This document shows, in pieces, positions 55,013 through 63,806 of a stretch of DNA of 64,000 nucleotides. The notes under the pieces were generated by a model. It had not been told where the DNA came from and did no database searches. It saw only the letters and a list, made by a program, of their open reading frames with translations. The DNA is from Ornithinibacillus caprae. Its GTDB lineage: Bacteria; Bacillota; Bacilli; Bacillales; Amphibacillaceae. The stretch spans positions 79,224-143,223 of the forward strand of contig NZ_WOCA01000009.1 of assembly GCF_009728145.1 (NCBI RefSeq), in the 5' to 3' direction. Each line of letters begins with the position of its first letter. Position 1 is the first letter of the stretch. Position numbers and translations under genes: made by a program.

Positions 55013-56530
55013 TTATGATAAATATTGTTTAAGATAGTTTGGATGGCTCTCTACTGACTTTGGTTTCGCTTCACCTAATTGTACTAACCAAAGATAGAGT
55101 ACTGCGAAGGAAACAGAAGAACGATTACGAACACCCCACGTACCTATCGCACTACCAAATATTAAGAGACATACGACAATGATGACAACTGACATTGGAG
55201 GTTGAACACTCTGAAAAACGGATGTATGCAACCACTCATAGAAGATGTTATGTATGATAAAATAAATGAGGGCAGCTCCTCCTAGAAATGATAATCCAGT
55301 AATTCGACCAATTCTCCCCTCTCCAAAAGCTACAAGTTGTGTCCAAGAAACGGACAATGACCACCCTAAGATTAACGCACTAATCAATTGATATCCCTCT
55401 CCAGGAGCGATGAGCCAAAAAGCCCCCCCTGCAACTAAGCCTAAAATCCGACCAGCAATGATCCATAAATAGGATGATCTTTCATTAACGCGATTCGATA
55501 CTTCGAATCGCCGTACTGCCGAACCAGCCTGTAAAAACAGCGTAGCTTTGAACAAACCATGTAAAATAAGATGAATAATTGCTGCAATATACGCACCTAA
55601 TGCACACTGAATAAGCATAAACCCCATTTGTCCAATCGTGGATCCTACTAACTGACGTTTATAGTCAACCTGGACTAAACTAATTCCTGATCCAATCAAT
55701 ACAGAAATACTTGCTAGAATAAGTAATATAATCGAAGCAATATCACCATTAAAAAGAGGTGAAAATCGAGTAAGCATAATTCCACCTGCATTTACTAAAC
55801 CTGCGTGCATAATCGCAGAAACAGGAGTCGGAGCAACAATAGACTCAATTAACCACCGTTGGAATGGCCACTGAGCTGCAGGTATTATCACTGCTAATAT
55901 AATCAATAGATTGATCCCTGTTCTCTCCCATGAACCAAGATGGGCTAAACTTTCAGTTGTTAGAGCTGATGATATTTGCCATTGACCTGTGACTTGAAAT
56001 AGCCAAATCATTGCAATTAATAAAGAAACCCAACTTAATATGAATAATCGACTAGAGACCTTAGCTGCTTCAGTAGCTACTTTCCATGTACTGTTTAACC
56101 TTATAAGGAAGGTTAAACCGATGAGAGTTGCCCCCCAAGATATGATCATGAAGCGGAGATCAGCACTTAACCATGCAATTGAAGCAGCACCTGTAGTGAA
56201 TGTGAAAAGTGTAAAATATTTTCGATAGGAACGATCACCCATTAAATAACGTACAGAAAAACGCTGAATGATTAAACCAATCGCAAGAATAAAGAAAGCC
56301 ATTAACCAGGCTAAGGAATCCAAGTACCAAGGACCAACACCGCCATTTACACTACTATTAGCAAGAGCCACTAAGGAAACCAAAGGTGGTAATGCTACGA
56401 TAACTAAATGAATGCGAACAAAACTTAAGGGTATTCGTGGATGTAAAAACAATAGTCCACTTAGTCCAGAAGCTATAAGCATAACAAAAAATAATGTTAA
56501 CAATGATGACAAATACAGTGAAACTAACAT
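55013..56530 (-). CDS. dabB: NADH dehydrogenase subunit 5-like protein DabB (MpsA)
   Basis: 505 residues with about 13-14 transmembrane helices of the NuoL/MrpA proton- or sodium-conducting family. Characteristic pieces are AAQWPFQRWLIESIVAPTPVSAIMHAGLVNAGGIMLTRFSPLF and VQVDYKRQLVGSTIGQMGFM, HLILHGLFKATLFLQAG. It supplies the ion-driven part of the DabAB carbon pump. The start at 56530 with GGGAGAAG upstream is preferred over 56554. The gene precedes dabA, whose translation begins 14 bp after its stop. A terminator-like hairpin lies 70 bp upstream of the start. Confidence 0.9.
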   Translation of the reverse strand: MLVSLYLSSLLTLFFVMLIASGLSGLLFLHPRIPLSFVRIHLVIVALPPLVSLVALANSSVNGGVGPWYLDSLAWLMAFFILAIGLIIQRFSVRYLMGDRSYRKYFTLFTFTTGAASIAWLSADLRFMIISWGATLIGLTFLIRLNSTWKVATEAAKVSSRLFILSWVSLLIAMIWLFQVTGQWQISSALTTESLAHLGSWERTGINLLIILAVIIPAAQWPFQRWLIESIVAPTPVSAIMHAGLVNAGGIMLTRFSPLFNGDIASIILLILASISVLIGSGISLVQVDYKRQLVGSTIGQMGFMLIQCALGAYIAAIIHLILHGLFKATLFLQAGSAVRRFEVSNRVNERSSYLWIIAGRILGLVAGGAFWLIAPGEGYQLISALILGWSLSVSWTQLVAFGEGRIGRITGLSFLGGAALIYFIIHNIFYEWLHTSVFQSVQPPMSVVIIVVCLLIFGSAIGTWGVRNRSSVSFAVLYLWLVQLGEAKPKSVESHPNYLKQYLS

Positions 56531-56600
56531 TTCAACTTCTCCCTCTTTAAACAATTTTTATTTACTTCTATTATTGGTTAAAAGTCATTTATTAATAAAA

Positions 56601-56664
56601 AAACCGACAATTTCAAAAATTCAATGTTGGTTTAAAACCATTGAATCTTGAAAATTGTCGGTTT
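56601..56664 (-). terminator. terminator-like hairpin in the dabBA leader
   Basis: AAACCGACAATTT...CATTGAAT with its inverted copy, read on the minus strand as AAACCGACAATTTTCAAG...CTTGAAATT-like arm ending GTCGGTTTTTTT, a stem of about 26 bp with a few mismatches followed by a U-run. No gene on the minus strand lies upstream within this window up to 58.4 kb except the downstream end of trhA, so it would terminate only transcripts started in the dab leader or from trhA. Possible attenuator, or a relic of a palindromic element. Confidence 0.5.
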
Positions 56665-56666
56665 CA

Positions 56667-57016
56667 CTTCAACTAATTTCAACAAATTTTTTGAAGAGCT
56701 CCCTTTTTATAGTTCATTTAATATTATGTTTTAACGTCCTACTAAAGAACACATCGGATGAGTCTAGTCCCTTAGTTATGTAATAAATCGATTTACGTTT
56801 CTCTTCCTTTATATTAAGATACTTTTTCATCCAGTCAATATTAAATATTAAAAGAATGCTAAAGGCATAATTATTTATAAAGGAAAAAAACATCTGCAGA
56901 TTAATATGTTAAGTTTAAGATATGCCAAATTTTAAATATTGTCAATTAGAAAGCCCCAGATTACTACTTCATTAATACACTAGTTCACAATCTAATATTG
57001 ATTTTTAACGTAAGAA
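56667..57016. other. intergenic region upstream of dabB
   Basis: AT-rich, about 350 bp. It must hold the dabBA promoter. A minus-strand candidate with -10 TATAAA or TATTAA (around 56712-56729) exists but no clear -35. CTTCAAC/TTGAAG pairs at 56668-56695 may fold in the leader. No gene seen. Confidence 0.4.
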
Positions 57017-57225
57017 TTACATGGATGGCTAACTTATATTCGCGACATTCTTCCAAATCCAAATGATAACCAATCCATTTCTACTACAGAGTTATCCAAA
57101 ATCAATATACTAAAACAGGTAGAAAATATAAAAGTCATCCGATTTATCAAGAATATGGAAAAGATGTTAAAGTTACTGGACTCTTATTTCATCTTGAAAG
57201 TGGAAAACTTGAAAAAGTAATCTGA
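57017..57225 (+). pseudogene. relic resembling the C-terminal part of a beta-carbonic anhydrase
   Basis: Two adjacent frames read as one protein tail: GWLTYIRDILPNPNDNQ...ELSKINILKQVENIK, then after a one-base shift near 57137 SHPIYQEYGKDVKVTGLLF with ESGKLEKVI and TGA at 57223. The WL-IRD, NVxEQVENLxxHP and KVTGLLFxxESGKLE patterns match the C-terminal third of beta-carbonic anhydrases. No start, zinc site or ribosome binding site remains. It is a fragment beside dabBA, whose role overlaps that of carbonic anhydrase. Identification is by pattern only. Confidence 0.5.
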
Positions 57226-57303
57226 AATAGCTTTTATTTCTGTTAATCTACGACAATAATCGTTAAGATAGATATTGAGATGAAGTGAAAGGGTGATTTA
57301 ATT

Positions 57304-58359
57304 ATGACTACATATCCAAAGGTAAAAGAAACGAAAGAACTTATTCAAAGATTGGTATCTATTCCTAGTCCATCAGGGTTTACATCTCAAGTTATTCAAT
57401 TTGTAGAAGATTATCTTCAAGTATTAAATGTGGAAACAAAGCGAAACCGAAAAGGTGGGCTAATTGCAACTTTACCAGGTAAAAATGAGCAAGAACATCG
57501 TATGTTAACAGCTCATGTTGATACGTTAGGTGCTATGGTGAAGGAAGTAAAAAGTAACGGTCGTCTTCGTCTAGATTTAATTGGTGGATTCCGCTACAAC
57601 GCGATCGAAGGGGAGTATTGTGAAATCCATACATCAACTGGTAAGGTATTTACTGGAACAATTCTTATGCATCAGACATCTGTCCATGTTTATAAAGATG
57701 CGGGTAAAGCTGAACGCAATCAGGAAAATATGGAGGTTCGGATTGATGCAAAAGTCGATAATGCCGAGGATATTCGGGCATTAGGTATAGAAGTTGGTGA
57801 TTTTGTATCTTTTGATCCACGAGTACAGGAAACTGAAAATGGTTATATTAAATCACGTCATTTAGATGATAAAGCAAGTGTTGCTATTCTCTTACAGCTT
57901 ATTAAGCGCGTGAAAGAAGAGAATGCAACATTACCTTATACAACTCATTTCTTAATTTCTAATAATGAAGAAATTGGATATGGTGGAAATTCCAATGTAA
58001 CTCCAGAAACTGTTGAATATTTAGCAGTTGATATGGGAGCAATGGGGGACGGTCAATCTACAGATGAATACACGGTATCTATTTGTGTGAAAGACGCTAC
58101 TGGACCATATCATTATGGGTTAAGAAAGCATTTGGTAAATTTAGCGAAAAAAAATGATATCGGGTATAAACTAGATATCTATCCATATTATGGCTCAGAT
58201 GCATCTGCAGCAATACGTTCTGGTCATGATATTATCCATGGATTAATTGGACCTGGGATTGATTCTTCACATGCATATGAAAGAACTCATGAGGATTCAT
58301 TAGTAAGTACGGAGCAATTAGTTTATCATTATGTAATGTCTGAACTAGTATCATACTAA
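57304..58359 (+). CDS. M42 family metalloaminopeptidase
   Basis: 351 residues. Zinc ligands and catalytic residues are in TAHVDTLGAMV (His), HLDDKASVA (bridging Asp), ISNNEEIGYGGNSN (Glu pair), AVDMGAMGD (Asp) and DSSHAYERTH (His). The first half also has the family insert domain. ATG follows AAAGGGTG. It is convergent with trhA, with a strong bidirectional terminator between. Distinct from the M42 enzyme at 44214 by sequence, although the motifs are the same. Confidence 0.9.
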   Translation: MTTYPKVKETKELIQRLVSIPSPSGFTSQVIQFVEDYLQVLNVETKRNRKGGLIATLPGKNEQEHRMLTAHVDTLGAMVKEVKSNGRLRLDLIGGFRYNAIEGEYCEIHTSTGKVFTGTILMHQTSVHVYKDAGKAERNQENMEVRIDAKVDNAEDIRALGIEVGDFVSFDPRVQETENGYIKSRHLDDKASVAILLQLIKRVKEENATLPYTTHFLISNNEEIGYGGNSNVTPETVEYLAVDMGAMGDGQSTDEYTVSICVKDATGPYHYGLRKHLVNLAKKNDIGYKLDIYPYYGSDASAAIRSGHDIIHGLIGPGIDSSHAYERTHEDSLVSTEQLVYHYVMSELVSY

Positions 58360-58397
58360 AAACATGAAGTAGCCAACGCTTGGCTACTTCATGTTTT
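58358..58397. terminator. terminator after the M42 gene
   Basis: AAAACATGAAGTAGCCA-ACGCT-TGGCTACTTCATGTTTTT, a 17-bp perfect stem. A second hairpin with GCATAAG arms follows at about 58410-58433. Confidence 0.9.
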
Positions 58398-58479
58398 TGT
58401 AGTTTAGAAAGCATAAGCCTTCTTATGCTGGTTAAATGCAACCATAAAGGATTAGCGAATGATAAGTTTTCTAATATTT

Positions 58480-59127
58480 TTAAAGTATATACCAATAAAC
58501 ACAGAAGAAATGGAATAAGCTACCGACCAAAATGAATATATGAAAAATTTCATGAAATCCCATATGTTTAAACTCTAAATATTTTGGTTTCAACCAATAA
58601 ATGAAACCGCCAATTGTGTAAGCAACTCCACCAAGAATTAATAGAAGCATACCATTCGTACCAATAATATTGGCTAAGGAAGAACTAAAGAAGACAACGA
58701 TCCACCCCATAACAATGTAAATTCCAGTTGATAACCATCTAGGTGCGTTAAACCAAATCAATTTATATAGTACACCTAGTAATGCTAATCCATTAATAAC
58801 CCCAAATAATATCCAACCAGTAACTCCATTTAAACTAATTAAACATATCGGTGTATACGTACCGGCTATTAATACAAAGATCATTGAATGATCTATTTTC
58901 CGTAAGAAAGCAATCACGTGATCCTTTGCTACGACCATATGATAGGTGGCTGAAGCAGAGTATAGTAATATCATACTAACTCCAAAAATTATTACTGCAG
59001 TGATGGCAAGTGCTGATCCCGTCTCAATGGAAGCTTTTATAACTAGTGCAAGAAGTCCAGCAAATGCTAAGATGGCTCCAAATAAGTGAGTTAGTCCATT
59101 AATAGGTTCTCGAATATACATTCCCAT
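58480..59127 (-). CDS. trhA: hemolysin III / TrhA-type (PAQR family) membrane protein
   Basis: 215 residues with seven transmembrane helices. Motifs: EPINGLTHLFGAI (first His), LYSASATYHMV (Ser-x3-H), FLRKIDHSMIFVLIAGTYTP (Asp-His) and GFHEIFHIFILVGSLFHF (His-x3-His), the metal site of the PAQR/HlyIII group. B. subtilis homologue affects membrane fluidity rather than haemolysis; the cytolytic label is historical. Minus-strand gene, convergent with the M42 peptidase. Confidence 0.88.
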   Translation of the reverse strand: MGMYIREPINGLTHLFGAILAFAGLLALVIKASIETGSALAITAVIIFGVSMILLYSASATYHMVVAKDHVIAFLRKIDHSMIFVLIAGTYTPICLISLNGVTGWILFGVINGLALLGVLYKLIWFNAPRWLSTGIYIVMGWIVVFFSSSLANIIGTNGMLLLILGGVAYTIGGFIYWLKPKYLEFKHMGFHEIFHIFILVGSLFHFFCVYWYIL

Positions 59128-59294
59128 TGAAATCTCTCCTTAAACTTATAACATAGTTTTTAATACTACATAAAATGATATACTCAAAACGTCATCTAGT
59201 CAAGCTTTACTTTTTGAAGGAGTTTCCTTTATAATAACCTTATTAGAATAGACACTACGAATGAAGAGTCTAAAAAAACAATGAGGTCTGGAAT

Positions 59295-59876
59295 ATGGAT
59301 AAAATAAATGAATTGATAGAAACTTTAAATCTTGAAAACCATTTAACGATTGAGGAAATGCCTGATTTAGATTTGTATATGGATCAGATCATACAAATAT
59401 TTGAAAGTAAATTTTCTAGCTCAAAAAGAGATGAAGACGAAAAAATACTGACCAAGACGATGATCAATAACTATGCAAAAGGAAAGTTATTTTTCCCAAT
59501 TAAAAATAAGAAGTACTCGAAGGAACACTTAATATTGATTAGTTTAATCTATCAGATGAAAGGCGCTTTATCCATCAAAGATATTAAGGTTGCTTTGAAT
59601 AAGGTTAATGAGAAGATTACCGAGGATGATTTTAATATAGATAATCTTTATAATAGTTACCTCTATTTATCCGAACAGAATAGAGGTCGTTTTGTAGAAG
59701 ATATTCAAGAATCTGCTAATGAGGTAAGTAGACAAGTGAGCCTACTAGAAGATAAGGATTCTAACTATCTAGAGCAATTATTGTTGGTTGCTTCTTTAGT
59801 AAATATGAGCAATTATTATCGTAGAGCAGCAGAAAAAATAATTGATGAGATAGGAAATAAGAAGGAAACGACATAA
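59295..59876 (+). CDS. DUF1836 family protein, probable helix-turn-helix regulator
   Basis: 193 residues. Family pattern MPDLDLYMDQIIQIFESKF...ILTKTMINNYAKGKLFFPIKNKKYSKEHLILI resembles a MerR/winged-helix-like DNA-binding region followed by a helical C-terminal domain. Function not established; possibly a regulator. ATG after AATGAGGTCTGG. Convergent with the DUF4188 gene, whose 3' end is 21 bp away; GGAAACGA...TCGTTTCC over the stop could form the shared terminator. Confidence 0.75.
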   Translation: MDKINELIETLNLENHLTIEEMPDLDLYMDQIIQIFESKFSSSKRDEDEKILTKTMINNYAKGKLFFPIKNKKYSKEHLILISLIYQMKGALSIKDIKVALNKVNEKITEDDFNIDNLYNSYLYLSEQNRGRFVEDIQESANEVSRQVSLLEDKDSNYLEQLLLVASLVNMSNYYRRAAEKIIDEIGNKKETT

Positions 59877-59897
59877 GCTCGTTTCCCTCTATAAATT

Positions 59898-60371
59898 CTA
59901 ATTTCCAAGTCTTTTTCGAGCTGAATTAATTGTATGGTCAATAGCTTTGTGTCCAGTGGCAAGTGCTAAGCCAAAATGAGGCATATTTCCATAGACACTT
60001 TCATAATTTTTTGCAGGTAAAATATAGGTTTCGTGATATATTCCAACTGCATCATTATTCCCCACTTTTCGATTGAACTCTTTCCATGCTTTTAAGTGTT
60101 TTGCCCCTTTAGCATAGGACATTAAATCTTCAGATGAGCGCCAATACTGAACCATTAGTGTTCTTCGGGGGCTACCAAAATTTTCTGCTGCTAAAAACCC
60201 AAGATCTTTGTTCGTATACAGTTCACGGATCATTGGTGGCATAGCTTTAAGAACGGGTAACCACTTATGAATTGCCCATATTTTGTTGATGCGCATTCCA
60301 ATGATAAAAACAACAATGTCCTTTTCATTTTCACACGTGTATCTTCCTGTAAAAACTTCCTTTCCCATCAT
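59898..60371 (-). CDS. DUF4188 protein, monooxygenase-like dimeric alpha-beta-barrel
   Basis: 157 residues. Features MRINKIWAIHKWLPVLKAMPPMIREL, LMVQYWRSSEDLMSYAKGAKHLKAWKEF and VGIYHETYILP match the family. Members are related to ABM-type monooxygenases and plausibly bind small hydrophobic or haem-like molecules. Start at 60371 with GGAGGG 4-5 bp upstream. It is 51 bp downstream of the padR gene on the same strand, so the pair forms an operon in which the substrate may be the PadR effector. Confidence 0.8.
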   Translation of the reverse strand: MMGKEVFTGRYTCENEKDIVVFIIGMRINKIWAIHKWLPVLKAMPPMIRELYTNKDLGFLAAENFGSPRRTLMVQYWRSSEDLMSYAKGAKHLKAWKEFNRKVGNNDAVGIYHETYILPAKNYESVYGNMPHFGLALATGHKAIDHTINSARKRLGN

Positions 60372-60422
60372 ATTTCCCTCCTTTATTCACCCCAATTAAG
60401 ACCCTACTGATTGAAGAATTCC

Positions 60423-60965
60423 TTATAATAGTTTTTTCTTTGTATCTTGACACCAATCCATTGCTGCACGTGTCGTTTTTTTGCCGTAATCTAATGTAAA
60501 TAGCCAAAATTGCGAATCCGCATGATCTAGTGAATGTTCCAGGATTATTTTTTCAATGGATTCATATGTTTCTAAGCGTTTTTGGAGTTGTATAAAATAA
60601 TGATCAATATGTTTAACTGTAACCGCATTGCTTTGATGTCTACTAAAAAATACTTTCAATAATAGCTCATTTTTTTCTGTGGGTATTTCTTTAATTGGTT
60701 TTTGCAACCAATTTACAAGGGCATAATTTCCATCTTGTGTAAGACTGTATTCTTTTTTATTTGGTTTTCCGGTCTGGGGCGTTTCTGTTACATTTGCTAA
60801 CCCTTCTTTAACCAATTGATTTAACATTGGATAAACCTGACCATAACTGATTTTCCAAAAATGATTTAAGCTATTATCGATTTTTTGTTTAATGGCGTAA
60901 CCAGTATTACAGCCGGTTGTTATTAGCCCAAGTATTGCATATTTAGTATCATTTTCTCTTTTCAT
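60423..60965 (-). CDS. PadR-family transcriptional regulator
   Basis: 180 residues, the longer PadR subtype. Winged-helix N terminus: ILGLITTGCNTGYAIKQKIDNSLNHFWKISYGQVYPMLNQLVKEGLA, then TQTGKPNKKEYSLTQDGN; a C-terminal dimerisation coiled coil with YIQLQKRLETYESIEKIILEHSL. PadR repressors respond to phenolic or other small aromatics and usually repress an adjacent gene. It precedes DUF4188 in an operon and is divergent from the LLM oxidoreductase; the 187-bp gap may hold operator sites. Confidence 0.9.
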   Translation of the reverse strand: MKRENDTKYAILGLITTGCNTGYAIKQKIDNSLNHFWKISYGQVYPMLNQLVKEGLANVTETPQTGKPNKKEYSLTQDGNYALVNWLQKPIKEIPTEKNELLLKVFFSRHQSNAVTVKHIDHYFIQLQKRLETYESIEKIILEHSLDHADSQFWLFTLDYGKKTTRAAMDWCQDTKKKLL

Positions 60966-61151
60966 TACATCACCTACATCTAATTGATATGCATCATTTA
61001 GATATATATTATCACAAAAAGTAAGGCGAAAAAAGTTTATTTTAAAAATAGTTTAAATTCTAACCTTAAGTTCAAGTGCAAGTGGTCCTTCAGCAGATAT
61101 GTTACAATATAAAAAATTATAATAATGAAAGCTTAAATAGTAGGTGGTTTA

Positions 61152-62153
61152 ATGAAATTAAGCATATTAGATCAATCTCCCATTGTACCAGGTAAGACAG
61201 CGAAGGACGCCTTGCAGCAATCCATTGATCTGGCCCAATTAGGAGAAAAATTAGGCTACACTCGATACTGGATTGCAGAACATCATGACTTAAATGGATT
61301 AGCCTGTCCTGCACCAGAGGTTATGCTAGGTATCATAGGAGCACAGACGAAGACGATACGAATTGGTGCTGGTGCTGTATTATTACCACATTATAAGCCA
61401 TATAAAGTCGCAGAGACCTTTAATTTATTAGCGACATTGTATCCTGGTAGAATTGATTTGGGGCTTGGTCGTTCACCTGGTGGATCCGCAGAAGCATCTA
61501 TTGCTCTTTCAGGGGATTTTTTAGCCAACGTAAAGGAAATGCCTAAATCAATTGATGAATTACAGCGCTTCTTACATAATGATTTTCCAGCGGATCATGT
61601 ATTTTCAAAAGTCAAACCAACCCCAGCACCAATGACTGCACCGATAACTTGGCTATTAGGAACTAGTGAAAAAAGTGCGGATTTAGCAGCGGAAAAGGGT
61701 ATGGCTTATGCATTTGGGCATTTTATGAGCGATCAAGATGGTCCGATTATTGTGGAGAAATATAAAAAGGCAATTAGCAAAGTAAATTCAATTCAATCTA
61801 CAAAAGTAATTGTAGCAATTATTGTTTATTGTGCAGAAACGTTTGAAGAAGCAGAAGAGTTGGCGATGAGCAGTTTGATAGCATCTATTAAACGCGATAA
61901 CGGGGATATGGAAGCTGGATTGGCAACAATGGAGGAAATAAAAGGTTACTCTTTATCAGATGAAGAAAAATTCAAGGTGGAAAATATGAAGAGAAAGATG
62001 ATTATTGGTACTCCTGATGTCGTAAGGGCCAAGTTACAAGAACTTGAGAAACAGTATGAAGCTGAAGAGTTTATGATATTAACGAATACGTATAGCTATG
62101 AAAAGCGAAATAATTCCTATGAATTATTGGCTAGAGAATTATTAAGAAAATGA
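61152..62153 (+). CDS. LLM-class flavin-dependent oxidoreductase (luciferase-like)
   Basis: 333 residues, TIM-barrel bacterial-luciferase fold. The N terminus LSILDQSPIVPGKTAKDALQQSIDLAQLGEKLGYTRYWIAEHHDLNGLACPAPEV is that of the YwcH/YhbW subgroup; GRIDLGLGRSPGGSAEAS is the FMN phosphate area and TWLLGTSEKSADLAA a later core segment. Uses FMNH2 and oxygen on an unknown substrate. ATG with TAGGTGG. Divergent from padR, 187 bp apart, so may be a PadR target. Confidence 0.88.
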   Translation: MKLSILDQSPIVPGKTAKDALQQSIDLAQLGEKLGYTRYWIAEHHDLNGLACPAPEVMLGIIGAQTKTIRIGAGAVLLPHYKPYKVAETFNLLATLYPGRIDLGLGRSPGGSAEASIALSGDFLANVKEMPKSIDELQRFLHNDFPADHVFSKVKPTPAPMTAPITWLLGTSEKSADLAAEKGMAYAFGHFMSDQDGPIIVEKYKKAISKVNSIQSTKVIVAIIVYCAETFEEAEELAMSSLIASIKRDNGDMEAGLATMEEIKGYSLSDEEKFKVENMKRKMIIGTPDVVRAKLQELEKQYEAEEFMILTNTYSYEKRNNSYELLARELLRK

Positions 62154-62188
62154 CAAATAAATGAATAGCAATGAGGGGAGAGAATAAA

Positions 62189-63208
62189 ATGATTGATTTA
62201 CGTAGTGATACGGTTACCAAACCTACAAAAGAAATGAGACAAGCTGCATTTGATGCGATTGTGGGTGACGATGTCTATATTGAGGATCCAACTATTCTCG
62301 AACTGGAAGCACTAGCTGCGAAAAAGTTAGGTAAAGACGCGGCGATGTTTGTACCAAGTGGTACACAGGGGAATCAAATTGCTGTGTTAACTCATTGTGT
62401 ATCTGGGCAAGAGGTGATTTTAGAAGCGGACTCACATATTTACTTTTATGAGGGAGGTACGATAGCAGCTTTTGCAGGAGTACAGCCAAGAACGTTAAAA
62501 GGAAATCATGGTGCAATGAATCCACTTGAAGTGGAGGCTGCTATCCGAGTAGATGATATTCACCAACCAGAAACAGGGCTCATTTGTTTAGAAAATACAC
62601 ATAATCGTGCAGGTGGTGCGATTGTTCCATTAGAAAATATGAAAGAGATTTATGAAATAGCAAAAAAACATAATTTGCCAGTTCATCTTGATGGTGCAAG
62701 ATTATTTAATGCATCCGTTGCAACAGGAATAAGTGTGGAAGAATACGCTAGCTATACAGATACCATTCAATTTTGTCTGTCTAAAGGATTAGGAGCACCT
62801 GTAGGTTCCATTATTGCTGGTACAAAAGAATTTATTGTCAAAGCAAGAAAATGGAGAAAGCGTTTAGGTGGAGGATTAAGACAAGCTGGAATTATTGCAG
62901 CACCTGGTTTAGTAGCATTAAATAAAATGGTAGATCGCTTAGCGGACGATCATGAAAAGGCAGCTATATTAGCATCAGGACTAGGAAGCGTAAAAGGGTT
63001 AGAAATTGAAAATAAAGTGGACACAAATATCGTACTCGTTAATACGAAAGAAGCCGGTATCTTTGCTGATCAATTCATTGAAAAATTAAAGGAAGAAGAG
63101 ATATTAGCTGTTGCTTTTGGTCCATATACCGTTCGGTTTACCACTCATTATGATGTTACCAATCAAGAAATCAAACAAGTGCTTGAGAAAATAAGTAAAT
63201 TAATATAA
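62189..63208 (+). CDS. ltaE: low-specificity L-threonine aldolase
   Basis: 339 residues, PLP fold type I. IDLRSDTVTKPTKEMRQA at the N terminus, GDDVYIEDP, the PLP/substrate segments ENTHNRAGG and HLDGARLFNAS (Asp-Gly-Ala-Arg) and SLSKGLGAPVGS (Lys binding PLP) are all present. It cleaves L-threonine/L-allo-threonine to glycine and acetaldehyde. Start at 62189 (GAGGGGAGAG upstream); a longer frame begins at 62171. 36 bp after the LLM gene, so co-transcription is likely. Confidence 0.93.
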   Translation: MIDLRSDTVTKPTKEMRQAAFDAIVGDDVYIEDPTILELEALAAKKLGKDAAMFVPSGTQGNQIAVLTHCVSGQEVILEADSHIYFYEGGTIAAFAGVQPRTLKGNHGAMNPLEVEAAIRVDDIHQPETGLICLENTHNRAGGAIVPLENMKEIYEIAKKHNLPVHLDGARLFNASVATGISVEEYASYTDTIQFCLSKGLGAPVGSIIAGTKEFIVKARKWRKRLGGGLRQAGIIAAPGLVALNKMVDRLADDHEKAAILASGLGSVKGLEIENKVDTNIVLVNTKEAGIFADQFIEKLKEEEILAVAFGPYTVRFTTHYDVTNQEIKQVLEKISKLI

Positions 63209-63209
63209 A

Positions 63210-63238
63210 CATAAAAGCTACCGAAAGTGGCTTTTATG
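63210..63238 (+). terminator. hairpin after the threonine aldolase gene
   Basis: ACATAAAAGCTACC-GAAA-GTGGCTTTTATGT, a stem of about 13 bp, no strong T-run. Confidence 0.55.
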
Positions 63239-63397
63239 TGCTACTTCTGAAAGAAACTTAATACTTTTTCTAATACGGATTCATTAATTTATACGTCTTC
63301 TATATTAGGTGTGAATAGTTTTAACAAATGAAAATATTGTCATCTATTGTAGCAATTGGTATGATAAAATCATAGTTTAGAAATGGGGGACATCTTA

Positions 63398-63769
63398 ATG
63401 CGTTATAAGCGAGATGAAGCATTTCGGTTTGAGTTTGGAGAACCGTTATCTATTGTTTTTACTATAGAGCAATTAAATGGTAAAAGCGTGACATCTTCCG
63501 ATGGGGAAGCAAAAATGTTAGATATAAGTCTAAATGGGATGAAAATACTGACTTCCTTAAATATTCCCGTATACGGAAATGATGTGTGGGTGTCGATCTC
63601 ATTTTCTTTAAATAATAGTACATACAAAATAAGAGGCACACTAGTATGGGTAGAAAAGAATTTCGATGAATACGTTTATGGTGTACATTGTGAAAATGAT
63701 CCAGAATTACAAGATGATTTATTAAATGATTTAAAAGTATTAGGTAAAAAAATGGCAAATAGAAAGTAG
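63398..63769 (+). CDS. PilZ-domain protein, c-di-GMP receptor
   Basis: 123 residues. PilZ signature RDEAFR (RxxxR) at the N terminus and DISLNGMKI (DxSxxG) in the core, both conserved, so c-di-GMP binding is likely. Single domain without a membrane segment. The likely start is ATG 63398 (GGGGG 8-9 bp upstream). Such single-domain proteins regulate motility or exopolysaccharide in Bacillaceae. Monocistronic, with an IS1182-type element starting after its terminator. Confidence 0.88.
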   Translation: MRYKRDEAFRFEFGEPLSIVFTIEQLNGKSVTSSDGEAKMLDISLNGMKILTSLNIPVYGNDVWVSISFSLNNSTYKIRGTLVWVEKNFDEYVYGVHCENDPELQDDLLNDLKVLGKKMANRK

Positions 63770-63788
63770 CTAAATAACTCAAAAAAGG

Positions 63789-63804
63789 CAGGGGAATTCC
63801 CCTG
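63789..63804. terminator. palindrome after the PilZ gene
   Basis: CAGGGGAATTCCCCTG, a perfect palindrome; no T-run follows on the plus strand because the insertion element begins at once. Confidence 0.55.
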
Positions 63805-63806
63805 CT

